From Pseudomonas fluorescens (GTDB lineage Bacteria; Pseudomonadota; Gammaproteobacteria; Pseudomonadales; Pseudomonadaceae), in the NCBI RefSeq assembly GCF_000967965.1, contig NZ_LACC01000025.1, positions 165,792-229,791 on the forward strand: a stretch of DNA of 64,000 nucleotides. Reading direction: 5' to 3'. This document shows, in pieces, positions 62,070 through 64,000 of this stretch. A program made the translations under genes and the position numbers. The notes under the pieces were generated by a model. It made no database searches. It worked only from the letters and a program-made list of their open reading frames with translations, and was not told the origin of the DNA. The first letter of the stretch is position 1. Each line of letters starts with the position of its first letter.

Positions 62070-62396
62070 TCAGGACGCGTCGGCGGCCATTTCAGCGTCA
62101 TGGGCGATCAGAGATACCAGGGCGTTCTGCTGTCGATGGGAGAGCTGGCGGAAGCGCTGCAGCAGCTCCCGTTCGTGCAAGGAAAGCTCGGGGCTGTCCA
62201 GGCGCATGCTCAACTCTTCTCCCAGTGCGCCTTCCTGAATAAGACTCTGCTCAAGGCGCGCAATGATTTCGGAGTTCATGCTGCGATGATGATTGCGAGC
62301 CACCTCGGCAATGCGTTCACGCATTCCGTCTGGCAGACGTACGACGAACTTGTCAGCCGTACGGCTGGAATAAATTGCCTGTTTCAATGGGCGCAT
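62070..62396 (-). CDS. amrZ: ribbon-helix-helix regulator AmrZ
   Basis: 108 residues, Arc-type ribbon-helix-helix at about 12-55 (SSRTADKFVVRLPDGMRERIAEVARNHHRSMNSEIIARLEQSL) with a C-terminal tetramerisation helix region (LHERELLQRFRQLSHRQQNALVSLIAHDAE). Very close, from memory, to P. aeruginosa/P. fluorescens AmrZ (AlgZ), which controls alginate, motility, c-di-GMP and iron genes. Monocistronic with its own terminator. Confidence 0.93.
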   Translation of the reverse strand: MRPLKQAIYSSRTADKFVVRLPDGMRERIAEVARNHHRSMNSEIIARLEQSLIQEGALGEELSMRLDSPELSLHERELLQRFRQLSHRQQNALVSLIAHDAEMAADAS

Positions 62397-62506
62397 ATAT
62401 TTAACCGGTTAGTTCAGGGGAGCGGTTTTCGGGATTGGCCGCAGGATGTCTGGTAGGACAAGCGCTCTGACCAAATGTTCAACCTGAATTGATAGAGGCG
62501 CGCATC

Positions 62507-62740
62507 ATGCCTCAAAGCAGCCAGATCCTTGGCGTCAATTCTGTGACAAATATTGAACTGGATAAAGGCGTTCTGCCAGCACCAATTATCAGAAATGCGG
62601 ACTGGTTTGAAAAGTTCGGCCAGGCCCCATCACTTCCTGCTTTCTCCACCCGACGAAAGGTTTCCGACGAGCAGGAAAAAGTGAACTCGATCCCTGTTCC
62701 TTGTCTTTTACAGAATAGTGGCAAATGGCCGATTTACTAG
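62507..62740 (+). CDS. small hypothetical protein
   Basis: 77 residues (MPQSSQILGVNSVTNIELDK...), no membrane helix or signal peptide. AGAGG lies nine bases before the ATG, which supports translation. Ends before a convergent small membrane-protein gene. No family recognised; base composition is less GC-rich than neighbours. It could be a lineage-specific gene or chance. Confidence 0.42.
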   Translation: MPQSSQILGVNSVTNIELDKGVLPAPIIRNADWFEKFGQAPSLPAFSTRRKVSDEQEKVNSIPVPCLLQNSGKWPIY

Positions 62741-62810
62741 GGGGAGTCGTATGGATGGGGGGAATTCAGGATGGATGGCAGGCCCTTGCAACGGGTCTGC
62801 CATGTCGGGA

Positions 62811-62990
62811 TCAGCGCAGTACCGGATCAAACTTGATCTTGCGCCCGGCGATCAATGCGAGCACGAACAGCGCGCTGAATACGCCACAGGCGATCAGGGG
62901 GAGGGTGACGACCATGCCCTGGGTCAATGACAGATGAAAAATGCCGCTCGACAAGGCGAGGATGAAGAAACTCGCGGCTGATCTGGACAT
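62811..62990 (-). CDS. small two-helix membrane protein (PA3371-like)
   Basis: 59 residues from the ATG at 62990 with AGGAG nine bases upstream. Two hydrophobic helices: SAASFFILALSSGIFHLSL and MVVTLPLIACGVFSALFVLALIAG, ending GRKIKFDPVLR. Resembles, from memory, the PA3371 family of short Pseudomonas membrane proteins. Function unknown. Confidence 0.72.
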   Translation of the reverse strand: MSRSAASFFILALSSGIFHLSLTQGMVVTLPLIACGVFSALFVLALIAGRKIKFDPVLR

Positions 62991-63013
62991 GCTGTACTCC
63001 TGGTGAGGGTCAT

Positions 63014-63247
63014 TCAAAATACCAAACGTTCGGCAGACGGAGCTGGTACCAGGGTGTTTTTCTGGCTGTTCTCCTGACTGACAAAGCCGTGCTGGTCGCT
63101 CGTCACTGCCAGCTGTGGTGCCTTCTGCAACTGAAGGTAATGCGGCATGTGTTGGGCAGCCTGCGTAGCGCTGCTCTCGGGAACAAAATGAACTCCCGCT
63201 AAAACCGCCAGTGCGATGGCATAGGAGAGTGAAAGGGCGCTCTTCAT
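63014..63247 (-). CDS. small exported or membrane-anchored protein
   Basis: 77 residues from the ATG at 63247. N-terminal hydrophobic stretch MKSALSLSYAIALAVLAGVHFVPESSA looks like a signal peptide or anchor; the rest is polar (ATQAAQHMPHYLQLQKAPQLAVTSDQHGFVSQENSQKN). 23 bases before the next minus-strand gene start, so an operon with the small membrane protein is likely. No family recognised. Confidence 0.62.
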   Translation of the reverse strand: MKSALSLSYAIALAVLAGVHFVPESSATQAAQHMPHYLQLQKAPQLAVTSDQHGFVSQENSQKNTLVPAPSAERLVF

Positions 63248-63362
63248 GGGGCGGGCCTCGGTTGTTCTGTGAGAACAGCAGAAGCAGCTCGCATGCCAGA
63301 GTTTATCGGTAATTAAATTCTTTAAAAACAATGAATTAAGTTATTTTTGGTAAAGCGCCATA

Positions 63363-63405
63363 TTGCATTTTGCAATGATGGCTTTTTGCAGTGATGCAAT
63401 TTGCA
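63363..63405. promoter_or_regulatory. Cluster of TTGCA/TGCAA dyads
   Basis: TTGCA-TTT-TGCAA (63363-63375), TTGCA-GTGA-TGCAA (63386-63399) and a further TTTGCA, in an AT-rich stretch about 120-160 bases upstream of the minus-strand gene at 63247 and 130-175 before the tRNA. Two close, evenly placed dyads suggest an operator; the cognate regulator is not identified. Confidence 0.45.
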
Positions 63406-63537
63406 CGGTAAACAAGTCCGCGCCCGGCCGAGGCGTCTGCCTACACTTAAAAAGCCTACGGACGACATGACAAAAGCCAGCCCGGCCGTTAACATGCACG
63501 CCGTCCATCGCACCGCGCATCGGCGCGGTCAACGTGT

Positions 63538-63614
63538 GTCTCAGTAGCTCAATTGGATAGAGCATCCCCCTCCTAAGGGGAAGGTTGGCAGTTCGAACCT
63601 GCCCTGGGACACCA
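63538..63614 (+). tRNA. tRNA-Arg (anticodon CCT)
   Basis: 77 bases with encoded CCA: acceptor GTCTCAG/CTGGGAC, D-arm GCTCAATTGGATAGAGC, anticodon loop CTCCTAA with stem TCCCC/GGGGA, T-loop GTTCGAACC. A frequent integration site for Pseudomonas islands. Confidence 0.96.
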
Positions 63615-63694
63615 TATAAATTGGGCCTTTCAAGCCATACTCCTGTCAGCTTAAATTTTTCGTGACAGCAGGGTGGCAGCAGCAGGCCAAAAAG

Positions 63695-63731
63695 AAGCCC
63701 CGCCAAGCAATGCTCGGTCGGGGCTTTTTTT
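63695..63731. terminator. Terminator between tRNA-Arg and last gene
   Basis: AAGCCCCGCC...GGTCGGGGCTTTTTTT with an inner AGCAATGCT hairpin. T-tract on the plus strand fits the tRNA transcript; it may also end the minus-strand gene. Confidence 0.8.
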
Positions 63732-63748
63732 ATGAGTGTCTCGTCTGG

Positions 63749-64000
63749 TCAGTGCCCATGGTCTACGGTTATGACCCTACCTACTGCAGCACAGAGGTGA
63801 TCCGAATCACCAAGTTCATACAATGCTGCAAGCTTCTGCATCAGATTCGTAAAATCCGATTTTGCTTTCATCACCCAATCCTTATTCAGCGCGCTATACC
63901 AAGCAGGCCCGAAGTCGGCGCTCTCCAAGATAGCTATTGCCTGCTCGTTACAGTCCACCATCGGGCCGAGCACCTCTTCTGGTTTGCCGTGCGCAAGATT
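63749..64000 (-). CDS. hypothetical protein, 5' end beyond the window
   Basis: The frame is open to the last base, so the start may lie outside; a GTG at 63973 would give 74 residues. Visible: NLAHGKPEEVLGPMVDCNEQAIAILESADFGPAWYSALNKDW then VMKAKSDFTNLMQKLAALYELGDSDHLCAAVGRVITVDHGH. Helical, cytosolic, no known family by eye. Follows the tRNA-Arg(CCT) site, so it could be the first gene of an island. Confidence 0.55.
   Translation of the reverse strand, partial: NLAHGKPEEVLGPMVDCNEQAIAILESADFGPAWYSALNKDWVMKAKSDFTNLMQKLAALYELGDSDHLCAAVGRVITVDHGH

Noticed and set aside
62718..62930. Small plus-strand frames near 62.8 kb
   Set aside because: Antisense to the small membrane-protein gene, which has AGGAG and two clear helices.
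63341..63706. Minus-strand frame across tRNA-Arg(CCT)
   Set aside because: Same artefact: contains reverse-complement tRNA as VRTANLPLRRGMLYPIELLRH.

Overview
The window looks like a chromosomal segment of a Pseudomonas of the fluorescens group. The evidence is GC-rich codon use, dispersed REP-type palindromes of the Pseudomonas kind (GTAGGAGCGAGCCTGCTCGCGA and TGTGGCGAGGG families), an FMN riboswitch before a type II lumazine synthase, and the gene order acsA / aotJQMP-argR / aruCFGDB-astE / ltaE / alaS / lysC / rsmA, which follows the P. aeruginosa PA0887-PA0905 order from memory. No alignment or database search was possible, so family names rest on motifs and recalled homologues.

Region by region. 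1-12 kb: the end of a GntP gluconate permease, alaC, a LysE exporter, small acetyltransferases, a SnoaL-like / DGPF / ECF42 sigma factor cluster, a LysR-PACE efflux pair, a CorA/ZntB transporter, a PepSY protein, GlpQ and DUF2025. 12-18.5 kb: an ABM and glutamine-amidotransferase-like pair with a divergent LysR gene, a DUF1003 protein, a TetR/NAPE-PLD-like pair with two matching operators, two small XRE genes behind a LexA-type box, and an unrecognised zinc-site protein. 18.5-29.5 kb is the accessory part: a SulP transporter, a 1167-residue phosphoesterase / hydrolase-like / caspase fusion, an intact IS256-family element inserted in the terminator hairpin after it, an HNH endonuclease, a BRO-N protein, a short region with a repeated GGCGCC motif, and an AT-rich PtuA-PtuB (Septu-type) antiphage pair. 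29.6-32.5 kb: nrdB without an adjacent nrdA, and two small exported proteins. 32.5-53 kb is arginine metabolism: acsA, the AotJQMP uptake system, ArgR and the AST (aru) pathway that degrades arginine to glutamate, with ArgR-like half-sites upstream of aotJ and aruC. A 5-kb antisense gene for a DUF6543/LRR toxin-like protein sits between argR and aruC. 53-64 kb: lumazine synthase with its riboswitch, ltaE, alaS, lysC, rsmA, four tRNA genes, mgtE, amrZ and small membrane or exported proteins. The window ends just past a tRNA-Arg(CCT) gene.

How the parts work together: AotJ-Q-M-P imports arginine and ornithine, ArgR senses arginine and activates transport and catabolism, and AruF/G (arginine succinyltransferase), AruB, AruC, AruD and AstE run the five AST steps. 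The strongest candidates for unusual biology are the phosphoesterase-caspase fusion, the LRR/DUF6543 protein with a duplicated module, and the defence cluster (HNH, BRO-N, PtuAB) next to the fusion gene.
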